From Streptomyces koelreuteriae (GTDB lineage Bacteria > Actinomycetota > Actinomycetes > Streptomycetales > Streptomycetaceae): a stretch of DNA of 64,000 bases. Made by a program: the position numbers and the translations under genes. Of this stretch, positions 25,534-33,480 are shown in pieces; positions within the stretch are counted from its first letter, which is position 1; every line of letters begins with the position of its first letter. The stretch lies in the NCBI RefSeq assembly GCF_018604545.1, contig NZ_CP075896.1, positions 8,122,001 to 8,186,000 on the forward strand, written 5' to 3'. The notes beneath the pieces were generated by a model. That model searched no databases. It saw only the letters and a list, made by a program, of their open reading frames with translations, and was not told where the DNA came from.

Positions 25534-27555
25534 ATGCCGGAGACCACCCCCAGGGGCCTCACCAGGCTCGCCTTCGGCGGGGACTACAACCCCGAGCAGT
25601 GGCCGGAGAGCGTCTGGCAGGAGGACGTCCGGCTGATGCGGGAGGCCGGCGTCACGATGGTGAGCGTCGGGATCTTCTCCTGGGCACTGCTGGAGCCGTC
25701 GCCCGGCGTCTACGACTTCGGCTGGCTCGACCGCGTGCTCGACCTGCTGCACGAGAACGGCATCCGCGTCGACCTCGGCACGCCCACCGTCTGCCCGCCG
25801 GTCTGGTTCTACCGCGCCCACCCCGAGGCCCTGCCGGTGACACCGGAGGGCGTGCGCCACGAGTTCGGCTCCCGCGCCGCGATCTGCCACAGCAACACCG
25901 ACTACCGCTCGGCCGCGGCGGCCATCACCACCAAGCTTGCCGAGCACTACGGCGACCACCCGGCCCTGGCGATGTGGCACGTGCACAACGAGTACGGCGT
26001 CCCCGTCTCGGCCTGCTACTGCGACTCCTGCGCCGCGCACTTCCGTCGCTGGCTCGCGACGACCTACGGCACGGTCGACGCCGTCAACGCGGCCTGGGGC
26101 ACGGCCTTCTGGGGCCAGCGCTACACGGACCTCGAGCAGATCAACCCGCCCCGGCTCACCCCGACATCGGTGAACCCGGGCCAGGCGCTGGACTACAAGC
26201 GGTTCGCCGACGCCACCATGCGCGAGAACTTCGTGGCGGAGCGGGACATTCTGCACCGCCTCTCACCGGGCGTCCCGGTCACCACCAACTTCATGACGGC
26301 CCTGAGCCAGTGCGACTCCGTCGACTACTGGGCCTGGGGCCGCGAGGTCGACATCGTCACCAACGACCACTATCTGATCACCGACGGCCGCCGCACCCAC
26401 GTCAACCTCGCGATGGCCGCCGACCTCACCCGCTCGGTGGCGGGCGGTGCCCCCTGGCTGCTCCTGGAGCACTCCACCTCGGGCGTCAACTGGCAGCCCC
26501 GCAACCCCGCCAAGGCCCCCGGCCAGATGGCCCGCAACTCCCTCGCCCATGTGGCGCGCGGCTCCGAGGGCGCCCTGTTCTTCCAGTGGCGCCAGTCCCG
26601 GCGCGGCGCCGAGAAGTTCCACTCGGCGATGCTCCCGCACGGCGGCACCGGCACCCGCGTCTGGCGCGAGGTCACCGAACTCGGTTCGGCCGTCGACGCG
26701 TTGGCCGCCATACGGGGCACCCGCACCGTCGCCGACGTGGCCGTGCTGTGGGACTGGCACTCCTGGTGGGCACAGAACCTCGACTGGCGTCCCAGCGAGG
26801 ACCATGACGCCCGCGAACGCGCCGACGCCTTCTACGAGGCCCTCTACGACCGCCACCTCACGGTCGACTTCGCCCACCCGGAAGCCGACTTGTCGAGGTA
26901 TCCCCTTGTCGTCGTACCGGCCCTCTACCTGATGACGCAGACGGCCGGGAACAACCTCAAGGCCTACGTGGAGAACGGCGGCACGCTGGTCGTCTCGTAC
27001 TTCTCGGGGATCGTCGACGAGCACGACGCCGTCCACGAGGGCGCCTACCCGGGCCCGCTGCGGGACGTCCTCGGCCTCACCGTCGAGGAGTTCTCGCCGC
27101 TGCTGCCCGGCGAACGGGTCCGTGTCACCGGACCCGACGGATCCGAACTGGGCGCCGACGTATGGACCGAGTTCGTGATGCCGCGCGGCGCCGAGACCGT
27201 CTGCACCTACGCCGACGGCCTCACCGCGGGCCACCCGGCCATCACCCGGCACAGCCTCGGCGAGGGCACCGCCTGGTACGTCTCCACCCGGCTCGGCACC
27301 GACGGCCTCGACACGCTGCTTGGCCTGGCGATCGAGGACGCGCGCCTCGCCCCGCGCGCCGACCTGCCCAGGGACGTCGAAGTCGTACGCCGCACCGGTG
27401 AGTCGGGCACCTACCTGTTCGCCGTCAACCACACCGGCGCGGACGCCAAGGTGCCCCTGGAGACCCCGGGCACCGAGCTGCTGACCGGAGAACGCGCCGC
27501 GGGCCGCCTGGTGGTCCCGGCCGGAGCCGTCCGGGTCGTCCGGCTCGACGGCTGA
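25534..27555 (+). CDS. GH42 beta-galactosidase (galacto-oligosaccharide hydrolase)
   Basis: This 673-residue enzyme hydrolyses short beta-1,4-galactosides to galactose. The acid/base glutamate is in MWHVHNEYGVP and the nucleophile in WLLLEHSTSGVNW. The cysteines of the family's zinc cluster are visible in SACYCDSCAAHFRRW. Trimerisation and beta-sandwich domains follow. There is no signal peptide, so it works in the cytoplasm on imported oligosaccharides. The ATG at 25534 has GGGAG 8 nt ahead; an in-frame start at 25492 has none. It is the first gene of the divergent arm of the galactan locus. Confidence 0.94.
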   Translation: MPETTPRGLTRLAFGGDYNPEQWPESVWQEDVRLMREAGVTMVSVGIFSWALLEPSPGVYDFGWLDRVLDLLHENGIRVDLGTPTVCPPVWFYRAHPEALPVTPEGVRHEFGSRAAICHSNTDYRSAAAAITTKLAEHYGDHPALAMWHVHNEYGVPVSACYCDSCAAHFRRWLATTYGTVDAVNAAWGTAFWGQRYTDLEQINPPRLTPTSVNPGQALDYKRFADATMRENFVAERDILHRLSPGVPVTTNFMTALSQCDSVDYWAWGREVDIVTNDHYLITDGRRTHVNLAMAADLTRSVAGGAPWLLLEHSTSGVNWQPRNPAKAPGQMARNSLAHVARGSEGALFFQWRQSRRGAEKFHSAMLPHGGTGTRVWREVTELGSAVDALAAIRGTRTVADVAVLWDWHSWWAQNLDWRPSEDHDARERADAFYEALYDRHLTVDFAHPEADLSRYPLVVVPALYLMTQTAGNNLKAYVENGGTLVVSYFSGIVDEHDAVHEGAYPGPLRDVLGLTVEEFSPLLPGERVRVTGPDGSELGADVWTEFVMPRGAETVCTYADGLTAGHPAITRHSLGEGTAWYVSTRLGTDGLDTLLGLAIEDARLAPRADLPRDVEVVRRTGESGTYLFAVNHTGADAKVPLETPGTELLTGERAAGRLVVPAGAVRVVRLDG

Positions 27556-27562
27556 ACCGACT

Positions 27563-27630
27563 CCCTCCGCCCGTGCGAGCCGCACGAGCCGCGGGCGGAG
27601 GGGCCCCTCACTGTCCCCCTGGTGAGGGGC
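27563..27630 (+). terminator. Two tandem hairpins between the GH42 and GH53 genes
   Basis: Hairpin 1 has a perfect 11-bp stem, CCCTCCGCCCG (27563-27573) with CGGGCGGAGGG (27592-27602). Hairpin 2 follows immediately with a perfect 9-bp stem, GCCCCTCAC (27603-27611) with GTGAGGGGC (27622-27630), and a 10-nt loop. Neither has a T-run. They end 37 nt before the GH53 start, so they may be a partial terminator, or a processing site that sets different amounts of the two enzymes. Confidence 0.65.
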
Positions 27631-27667
27631 GCCCCCATCCCCGACGTCGAAGGGACGACGGACGACG

Positions 27668-29227
27668 ATGTTCCATCCCAGACGCACGCTCAGAGCCCTG
27701 CTGCTGCCGCTCGCAGCGGGGCTCGCCCTCACCGCTCTGCCCGCGCAGACCGCCCAGGCCGCGAGCACCCTCACCAACGGAGGCTTCGAGACCGACGGTT
27801 CGGGCGCGGCCACGCCGAGCGGTTGGTCCGAGTCCGGCGCCACCGGCGCCTCGTTCGTCGAGTCCGGCGGCCACGGCGGGAGCCACCGCCTGAGCCACTG
27901 GGCCTCCACCGCCTACAAGACGGAGACCTGGCAGTACCTGTCCGGACTCACCAACGGCCAGTACAAGCTCACCGCCTGGGTGCGCTCCGGCGGCGGGCAG
28001 AAGTCCGCGTACATAGCGCTGAAGAACTGCGGCGGCGCCGAGCAGCGCACCGATCTGCCGGTCTCGTCCAGTGGGTGGATCCGGATCGTCGTGCCGGTCC
28101 ATGTGACCGGCAACCAATGCACCATCAGCATCAACAGTGACGCGAATGCCGGCAACTGGATCAATGTTGACGACCTGACCTTCACGTCGGGCACGTCCGG
28201 TACGTCGATCAAGGGCGCCGACATCTCCTCCCTGGCCAAGAGCGAGGCCAAGGGCGGCGTCTACCGCAACAGTTCCGGAACGGCCGGCGACGCCCTGGCC
28301 GTCCTCAAGTCGTCCGGCATGAACTACGCGCGCCTCAAGGTGTGGGTGAACCCGGCCGACGGCTACAACAACAAGGCACGCGTCCTGGCCATGGCCAAGC
28401 GCGTCAAGGCGCAGGGCATGAAGCTGCTGGTCGACTTCCACTACTCGGACTTCTGGGCCGACCCCGGCCGCCAGGACAAGCCCGCCGCCTGGGCCGGACA
28501 CTCGTACAGTCAACTCAGGACGGACGTGTACAACCACACGCACGACGTGTTGAACGCCTTGAAGGCTCAGGGCACCACCGCCGACATGGTCCAGGTGGGC
28601 AATGAGATCAACGGCGGCATGCTGTGGACCGAGGGATCCACCTCCAACTGGACACAACTGGCCGGCCTGCTCAACTCCGGCTACGACGCCGTCAAGGCGG
28701 TCGACTCGTCCACCACCGTCGCCCTGCACCTCGCCGAGGGCGGTGATCTGGAGGGCACCCGCTGGTGGTTCGACAGCGCGCGGTCCAACGGCGTGAGGTT
28801 CGACGTGATCGGCCTGTCGTACTACGGCTACTGGCACGGCACACTGGCCGACTTCCAGACCACCCTCGACGACGCGGCCTCCCGCTACGGCAAGCCGGTG
28901 TACGTCGCCGAGACCGCCTACCCGTTCCGCCTGGACAGCGAGGACGCGCACGAGAACATCATCGACCTCACCGGCGAGCTGGTCCCCGGCTATCCGGCGA
29001 GCGTGGCCGGCCAGACCCGGTGGATGAACGACGTGGCGAGCATCGTGGAGGCCGTCCCGAACGGCCGGGGCCTCGGCATCTTCTACTGGGAGGCCACCTG
29101 GACCGCGGTGGGAGGCAACGGCTGGGACCCGACCGACGCCTCCTCCGGCAACGGCTGGGAGAACCAGGCGCTGTTCGGCTACGACGACCGGGCACTCTCG
29201 TCGATGTCCTGGTTCCGCCACCGCTGA
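27668..29227 (+). CDS. Secreted GH53 endo-beta-1,4-galactanase with N-terminal CBM-like domain
   Basis: This 519-residue extracellular enzyme cuts the beta-1,4-galactan side chains of pectin. A signal peptide (RRTLRALLLPLAAGLALTAL, cleaved near AQA at about residue 31) is followed by a jelly-roll module of about 140 residues starting STLTNGGFETDGSG, which looks like a carbohydrate-binding domain. The GH53 barrel starts at KGADISSLAKSEA. The acid/base glutamate is in VQVGNEINGGM and the nucleophile in VYVAETAYPF. Its products would be imported by the adjacent ABC system and finished by the GH42 enzyme. Confidence 0.94.
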   Translation: MFHPRRTLRALLLPLAAGLALTALPAQTAQAASTLTNGGFETDGSGAATPSGWSESGATGASFVESGGHGGSHRLSHWASTAYKTETWQYLSGLTNGQYKLTAWVRSGGGQKSAYIALKNCGGAEQRTDLPVSSSGWIRIVVPVHVTGNQCTISINSDANAGNWINVDDLTFTSGTSGTSIKGADISSLAKSEAKGGVYRNSSGTAGDALAVLKSSGMNYARLKVWVNPADGYNNKARVLAMAKRVKAQGMKLLVDFHYSDFWADPGRQDKPAAWAGHSYSQLRTDVYNHTHDVLNALKAQGTTADMVQVGNEINGGMLWTEGSTSNWTQLAGLLNSGYDAVKAVDSSTTVALHLAEGGDLEGTRWWFDSARSNGVRFDVIGLSYYGYWHGTLADFQTTLDDAASRYGKPVYVAETAYPFRLDSEDAHENIIDLTGELVPGYPASVAGQTRWMNDVASIVEAVPNGRGLGIFYWEATWTAVGGNGWDPTDASSGNGWENQALFGYDDRALSSMSWFRHR

Positions 29228-29279
29228 CCACACGGGGCAGGGCGACGCCCCAGGAGCCGGGCCTCCAACTTCGCCAAGA

Positions 29280-29323
29280 CGTACGGCAGTTCGGTATCGG
29301 TCAACGATGCCGACTGCCGTACG
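29280..29323 (+). terminator. Long hairpin downstream of the GH53 gene
   Basis: CGTACGGCAGT (29280-29290) pairs perfectly with ACTGCCGTACG (29313-29323). After a one-base bulge, CGGTATCG (29292-29299) pairs with CGATGCCG (29305-29312) with a single G.U pair, leaving the 5-nt loop GTCAA. This near-19-bp stem lies 52 nt after the stop codon. It is most simply a terminator without a U-tract, as is frequent in Streptomyces, but it also sits 71 nt ahead of a regulator gene. Confidence 0.65.
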
Positions 29324-29394
29324 CGGCGGCTTGGGCTGCGAGACAGTGGGAAGAACGCGGTGAGAGGGCGAGAGCCGCGAGGCAGGGGCACGAC

Positions 29395-29652
29395 ATGCTG
29401 AGGACTCCCACGGACGAGACACGGCTGCGCATCCTGGCCTGGCTGAAGGAAACCGGCCCCGCCGAGGGCGGGGTCACCGCGGACGCCGTCGCCGAGAGAT
29501 TCTCGCTGGCCCGCCCGGTCGCCGTGACCCACCTCCGGCTGCTCGAAGCCACCGGCATGCTGCGCACCAGCCGGTCCGCGGGCCGCGTGCGCTACCACCG
29601 CGACGAAGTACGGATCGCCGAGGTCGCCCGCATGTTTGAGAAGGGCTGGTAG
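29395..29652 (+). CDS. Small winged-helix regulator, ArsR-like
   Basis: This 85-residue protein consists almost entirely of a winged helix-turn-helix: ETRLRILAWLKETGPAEGG, the recognition region ARPVAVTHLRLLEATGMLRT and the wing SAGRVRYHRDE. There are no cysteine or histidine clusters typical of metal-sensing ArsR proteins, so the signal is unlikely to be a metal bound at a classical site. The ATG at 29395 is preceded by GGCAGGGG. The SMP-30-like gene follows after 47 nt and is a plausible target. Confidence 0.75.
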   Translation: MLRTPTDETRLRILAWLKETGPAEGGVTADAVAERFSLARPVAVTHLRLLEATGMLRTSRSAGRVRYHRDEVRIAEVARMFEKGW

Positions 29653-29699
29653 GCGACCCGGTCCGGCGGTATCCCCCTACGGTGAAGGACACGCACACC

Positions 29700-30659
29700 A
29701 TGAACCGTCCCACGGCACTGGTCCCACGCCACTACATCGCGTTGGGCCACGGCCCCGAGGACGTGGTCGCCGACCCGCGCGGCCGTGTGCTGGCCGGCGT
29801 GGCGGACGGCCGCATCCTGCGCCTGGACGGTCTGGCGGACCCCGTCACGGCCCGCACCGAGGTGATCGCCGAGACCGGCGGCAGGCCGCTGGGCCTCGAA
29901 CTCCTCCCGGACGGCGACCTGTTGGTGTGCGACGCCGAACGCGGCCTGCTGCGCGTCGACACCGGCGACGGCACAGTCCGTATCCTCGCCGACTCGGTGG
30001 CGGGGGAGCCGCTGCGGTTCTGCAGCAACGTCGTGTCCCTCTCCGACGGCACCGTCTACTTCACCGTCTCCAGCCGCCGCCATCCCCTGGAGCACTGGAT
30101 CGGCGACATCGTCGAGCACATCGGAACGGGACGGCTGCTGCGGCTGGCGCCGGGCGACGACACTCCCGAGGTGGTGCTGGACGGGCTTCAGTTCGCCAAC
30201 GGCCTCGCCGTCGGCGCCGCCGAGTCCTTCCTCGTCGTCGCCGAGACCGGAGCCTGCCGGCTCGTCCGCCACTGGCTCACCGGGCCCGAGGCCGGACGCA
30301 GCGAACCCTTCGCCGAGAACCTCCCGGGCATGCCCGACAACCTCTGGCGCGGCGCCCCGGACGGACCGGTCTGGGTCGCGCTGGCCGGACCCCGCGTCCC
30401 GCCCCTCGACCTCCTCCACCGCAGCGCACCCCCGGTCCGCCGCGCCGCCGCCCGCGTGGCCATGCACGCCCCGTTCCGCCCCACCGGCACGATCGCCGTG
30501 CTGGCCTTCGACGACGAGGGCCGCGTCCTCCACCACCTCACCCGCCGCCGCTCCGGCTACCGCATGGTCACCAGCGTGTGCGAAGCGGACGGCCACCTCG
30601 TGCTGGGCAGCCTCTGGGAGCCCGGCGTGGCGATCTGCGAGCCGCCCGCCCCGAAGTGA
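29700..30659 (+). CDS. SMP-30/gluconolactonase-like beta-propeller protein
   Basis: This 319-residue protein has repeats typical of the SMP-30/strictosidine-synthase-like six-bladed propeller: GPEDVVADPRGRVLAGVADG, TGGRPLGLELLPDGDLLVCD and GLQFANGLAVGAAESFLVV. Family members hydrolyse sugar lactones or related esters using a metal held by Glu, Asn and Asp residues. Here the substrate is unknown. The ATG at 29700 has GAAGGA about 10 nt upstream; a GTG at 29682 is less well placed. No signal peptide is seen. Confidence 0.78.
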   Translation: MNRPTALVPRHYIALGHGPEDVVADPRGRVLAGVADGRILRLDGLADPVTARTEVIAETGGRPLGLELLPDGDLLVCDAERGLLRVDTGDGTVRILADSVAGEPLRFCSNVVSLSDGTVYFTVSSRRHPLEHWIGDIVEHIGTGRLLRLAPGDDTPEVVLDGLQFANGLAVGAAESFLVVAETGACRLVRHWLTGPEAGRSEPFAENLPGMPDNLWRGAPDGPVWVALAGPRVPPLDLLHRSAPPVRRAAARVAMHAPFRPTGTIAVLAFDDEGRVLHHLTRRRSGYRMVTSVCEADGHLVLGSLWEPGVAICEPPAPK

Positions 30660-30689
30660 CCCCGCCTGGAAAATGACCCCGCCCCGAAC

Positions 30690-30711
30690 CCGGGGTTAGT
30701 CTGAACCCCGG
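30690..30711 (+). terminator. Hairpin after the SMP-30-like gene
   Basis: CCGGGGTT (30690-30697) and AACCCCGG (30704-30711) form a perfect 8-bp stem with a 6-nt loop, 30 nt after the stop. It probably ends the preceding transcript. The rest of 30660-30844 shows no recognisable riboswitch. Confidence 0.55.
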
Positions 30712-30844
30712 CCGCGACACCGCTCGCGGCGCGGCGGTGGGGCCCGCCGTACCCGAACCGCGGCGAGGACGCCGCCAACGGTCCCTACTTGCGACGGCAC
30801 GCGCCCGCACGACCCGGGCCCCGGCGAGTAGGAGACGTACCCCC

Positions 30845-31339
30845 ATGACAGCCCCCGAGGACCTGCGCGTTCAGGCCCCCACCCCACGTCCGCCCTCCTG
30901 GCGCGCCCAGGTGCCCGTCGTGACCGCGGTGGCGCTCGGCGGGGGAGCGGGTGCGGCCGCCCGGTACGCGGCCGCGCTGTGGTGGCCCACCGCTCCGGGC
31001 GGTTTCCCCTGGACGACCCTCTGGGTCAACATCGCCGGCTGTGCCGTGATCGGTGTGCTCATGGTGGCCGTCACCGAGATCCGGACCGCCCACCCCCTCG
31101 TCCGGCCCTTCTTCGGCACCGGCGTCCTCGGCGGCTTCACCACCTTCTCGACGTACGCCGTCGACCTCCAGAAGCTGCTCGAAGGCCGCCATGTCGGCAC
31201 CGGCCTGGCCTACCTCGCGGCGACCCCGCTCGCGGCTCTCGCGGCGGTCTGGCTCGGGGCCCGGTCGACCCGCCGGCTCCTGGGCAGCGGAGCGGGCAGA
31301 GCGGGCCGAGCGGACACCGTGGGTAAGGAGTCGTTGTGA
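30845..31339 (+). CDS. crcB: Fluoride channel subunit, Fluc/CrcB family (1)
   Basis: This 164-residue membrane protein has four hydrophobic segments and the family signatures GGGAGAAARY, LWVNIAGCAVIG and GVLGGFTTFSTYAVD. The TTFST segment holds the pore phenylalanine and the central sodium-site residues. Fluc channels let toxic fluoride leave the cell down its gradient. About 30 N-terminal polar residues precede the first helix. The gene overlaps the second crcB gene by 4 bp (GTGA), as expected for a heterodimeric channel. Confidence 0.92.
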   Translation: MTAPEDLRVQAPTPRPPSWRAQVPVVTAVALGGGAGAAARYAAALWWPTAPGGFPWTTLWVNIAGCAVIGVLMVAVTEIRTAHPLVRPFFGTGVLGGFTTFSTYAVDLQKLLEGRHVGTGLAYLAATPLAALAAVWLGARSTRRLLGSGAGRAGRADTVGKESL

Positions 31340-31683
31340 ACTGGCTGCTGGTCATCGGCGGCGCGATCGTCGGCGCCCCGCTGCGCTACCTCACCGACCG
31401 GGCGGTCCAGTCCCGGCACGGCTCGGCCTTCCCCTGGGGCACTCTCACGGTGAACGTCACCGGCTGCCTGGTCCTCGGCCTGCTCACCGGCGCGGCCTCG
31501 CAGCTCCAGCTGCTGCTCGGCACCGGTCTGTGCGGGGCCCTGACGACGTACTCGACGTTCTCCTACGAGACGCTGCGGCTGGCGGAGACGGGGGCCCGCC
31601 TCCAGGCCGCCGTCAATGTGGCGGTGAGTGTGGCGGCCGGTCTCGGGGCGGCGTTCGCGGGCGTCGCGCTCGCGCGTGTGTGA
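31336..31683 (+). CDS. crcB: Fluoride channel subunit, Fluc/CrcB family (2)
   Basis: This 115-residue partner subunit has GAIVGAPLRYLTDRA, PWGTLTVNVTGCLVLG and GLCGALTTYSTFSYET. In TTYSTF the first pore position is Tyr where the upstream paralogue has Phe, so the two subunits are not equal. The four short helices are of the usual Fluc length with no N-terminal extension. It is coupled to the first subunit by the GTGA overlap, and the two are expected to assemble as an antiparallel dimer in the cytoplasmic membrane. Confidence 0.92.
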   Translation: MNWLLVIGGAIVGAPLRYLTDRAVQSRHGSAFPWGTLTVNVTGCLVLGLLTGAASQLQLLLGTGLCGALTTYSTFSYETLRLAETGARLQAAVNVAVSVAAGLGAAFAGVALARV

Positions 31684-31780
31684 ACCGCGCGCGGCCGAGC
31701 CGCGTGGATGAGATCCGTTCACGCCCGCCTGTAGTAAGACGGTCCTCTCCGCTCCCGCCCCCCGAGCAGAACTGGATCCC

Positions 31781-32617
31781 ATGAGCGTCATCAGCGTCGG
31801 TCAGGCCATCGTCCTCGGAGCCGTCGAGGGGGTGACCGAGTTCCTGCCCGTCTCCTCCACCGGCCATCTGAAGATCGTCGAGGGGCTCATGGGCATCCCC
31901 GTCGACGACCACGCCGTGGTCGGGTTCTCGGCGGTCATCCAGGTCGGTGCGATCGCCGCGGTGCTCGTGTACTTCTTCAAGGACATCGTGCGGATCCTCT
32001 CCGCCTGGGGGAGGGGACTGCGCGACCGCGAGGAGCGGTACCACCACGACTACAAATTCGCCTGGTGGGTCATCTACGCGACCATCCCGATCGTCCTCGT
32101 CGGACTCGCCGCCAAGCCGCTCATCCAGGGCCCCCTCGCCTCACTGTGGGTGGTGGCCGGCTCGCTGATCGCCGGCAGCGGGGTGATGTGGGCGGCGGAC
32201 CAGCTCGGCCGGCACAAGCGCGGCGAGGACGACACCTCGTTCAAGGACGCCATGCTGGTCGGCAGCTCCCAGATCCTCGCCCTGCTCTTCCCCGGCTTCT
32301 CCCGATCCGGCGCCACCATGTCCACCGCGCTGCTCCTCGACCTGGACCGCGTGGCGGCCACCCGGCTCTCCTTCTTCCTCGGCATCCCCGCCCTGACCGG
32401 CGCCGGCCTCTACGAGCTCAAGGACGCCCTGGGCGTCGGGGTGGGCGCGGCCCCGCTCGCGGCCGGCACACTCGTGTCGTTCGTCGTGGCGTACGCCTCC
32501 ATCGCCTGGCTGCTGAAGTTCGTCGCCAAGCACTCCTTCAACGCGTTCGTGATCTACCGGATCGTGGTGGGGGTGCTGCTGTTCGGCCTGCTCGGAGCGG
32601 GTGTGATCAGCAGCTGA
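31781..32617 (+). CDS. uppP: Undecaprenyl-diphosphatase
   Basis: This 278-residue membrane phosphatase recycles undecaprenyl pyrophosphate to the monophosphate carrier used in cell-wall synthesis. The family motifs are visible: EGVTEFLPVSSTGHLKI at the N-terminus (catalytic Glu and Ser) and LFPGFSRSGATMS in the middle. Eight hydrophobic segments match the BacA/UppP fold. Overproduction of this family gives bacitracin resistance in other bacteria. It stands alone between the crcB pair and the FadR-type regulator. Confidence 0.94.
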   Translation: MSVISVGQAIVLGAVEGVTEFLPVSSTGHLKIVEGLMGIPVDDHAVVGFSAVIQVGAIAAVLVYFFKDIVRILSAWGRGLRDREERYHHDYKFAWWVIYATIPIVLVGLAAKPLIQGPLASLWVVAGSLIAGSGVMWAADQLGRHKRGEDDTSFKDAMLVGSSQILALLFPGFSRSGATMSTALLLDLDRVAATRLSFFLGIPALTGAGLYELKDALGVGVGAAPLAAGTLVSFVVAYASIAWLLKFVAKHSFNAFVIYRIVVGVLLFGLLGAGVISS

Positions 32618-32640
32618 GCCCTCCGCCGGGAAGCACCGTG

Positions 32641-32700
32641 GTCGGTCCGCGACAGCGTCGTGGCCGGTTGCGCTGTTCCCCGCGCCCCTTGGGGGCGCGG
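32641..32700. repeat. Streptomyces-type intergenic repeat, copy 1
   Basis: The core GCGCTGTTCCCCGCGCCCCT (32670-32689) matches 18 of 20 bases of GCGCAGTTCCTCGCGCCCCT at 36031-36050. The following GGGGGCGCGG can fold back on CGCGCCCC. I recognise this element from intergenic regions of many Streptomyces genomes. It lies between uppP and the FadR-type regulator gene. Confidence 0.7.
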
Positions 32701-32712
32701 TCTTCCTCGCCC

Positions 32713-32786
32713 TTGACAGCATCCGCCGTCGCCCGGAGTATCTCTCCCGTGAACCTGTCAGACAGCCGGACAGCCGGACAGCCTGT
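32713..32786 (+). promoter_or_regulatory. Leaderless promoter and repeated GntR-type operator
   Basis: TTGACA (32713-32718) is followed 17 nt later by GAGTAT (32736-32741), which places the start point on or next to the GTG at 32749. Just downstream are the palindrome CTGTCAGACAG (32755-32765), three GACAG units with an 8-bp period (32761, 32769, 32777) and a second dyad ACAGCCTGT (32778-32786). These are inside the first codons of the regulator gene, so autoregulation by a roadblock is likely. Confidence 0.65.
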
Positions 32787-33480
32787 GCGTCGCGTCAGTG
32801 CCATGGAAGCGGTGCTGGCGCATCTGCGCGGCGCCATCGAGCGGGGCGAGTACGCCATCGGCGACAAGCTCCCCTCCGAGGCGGAGCTGTGCCGCACCCT
32901 GGAGGTCTCCCGGCCCGTGCTGCGCGAGGCCCTGCGGGCCCTGCAGACCATGGGCCTGACCGTGTCCAGGACCGGCAAGGGCACCTTCGTCGTCGCCAGT
33001 ACCGTCGAGGACCCCACCTTCGGCGACTACTCGGCGAGCGACCTGCTGGAGGTGCGCCGCCACGTCGAGATCCCGGTCGCGGGCTACGCGGCCCGGCGCC
33101 GCACCCCGGAGAACCTCGACCACCTGGCCCACATCCTGGACCGGATGGAGAAGGAGACGGACACCACCGCGTGGGTCGCCATGGACACGCTGTTCCATCT
33201 CGCCGTGGCCGAGGCCGCCCAGAACCCGGTCTTCCGCCGGGTCATCGAGGAGATCCGGGACGCCCTGGCCCGCCAGTCCGCCTTCCTCAACGAGCTGGGC
33301 GGCCGCCGCGAGCAGTCCAATCGCGAGCACCGCGCGATCGTCGAGGCGCTGATCGACGGTTCCGAGAACGACGCGGTGGAGGCCATGGCCCACCACCTCG
33401 ACCGCGTCGAGACCACCCTCACCGACATCGTGCGTTCCGCGCGCACGCACACCCCCACGGAAGGCGGAACCGAGGCGTGA
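32749..33480 (+). CDS. FadR/GntR-family regulator of the asparagine-aspartate genes
   Basis: This 243-residue regulator has a GntR winged helix (YAIGDKLPSEAELCRTLEVSR, then VLREALRALQTMGLTV) and an all-helical FCD ligand domain (TLFHLAVAEAAQNPVFRRVIEE) whose histidines usually hold a metal that contacts a carboxylate ligand. The start is uncertain among GTG 32749, GTG 32785 and ATG 32803. 32749 is preferred because a promoter places the transcript start there. The stop overlaps the permease start as GTGA, so the regulator is cotranscribed with its likely targets. Confidence 0.85.
   Translation: MNLSDSRTAGQPVRRVSAMEAVLAHLRGAIERGEYAIGDKLPSEAELCRTLEVSRPVLREALRALQTMGLTVSRTGKGTFVVASTVEDPTFGDYSASDLLEVRRHVEIPVAGYAARRRTPENLDHLAHILDRMEKETDTTAWVAMDTLFHLAVAEAAQNPVFRRVIEEIRDALARQSAFLNELGGRREQSNREHRAIVEALIDGSENDAVEAMAHHLDRVETTLTDIVRSARTHTPTEGGTEA

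Noticed and set aside
30660..30844. Fluoride (crcB) riboswitch ahead of the CrcB pair
   Set aside because: I looked for the conserved GAUGG/UUCGCC and AUGACACC elements and found none; the region holds only a simple 8-bp hairpin and GC-rich sequence.
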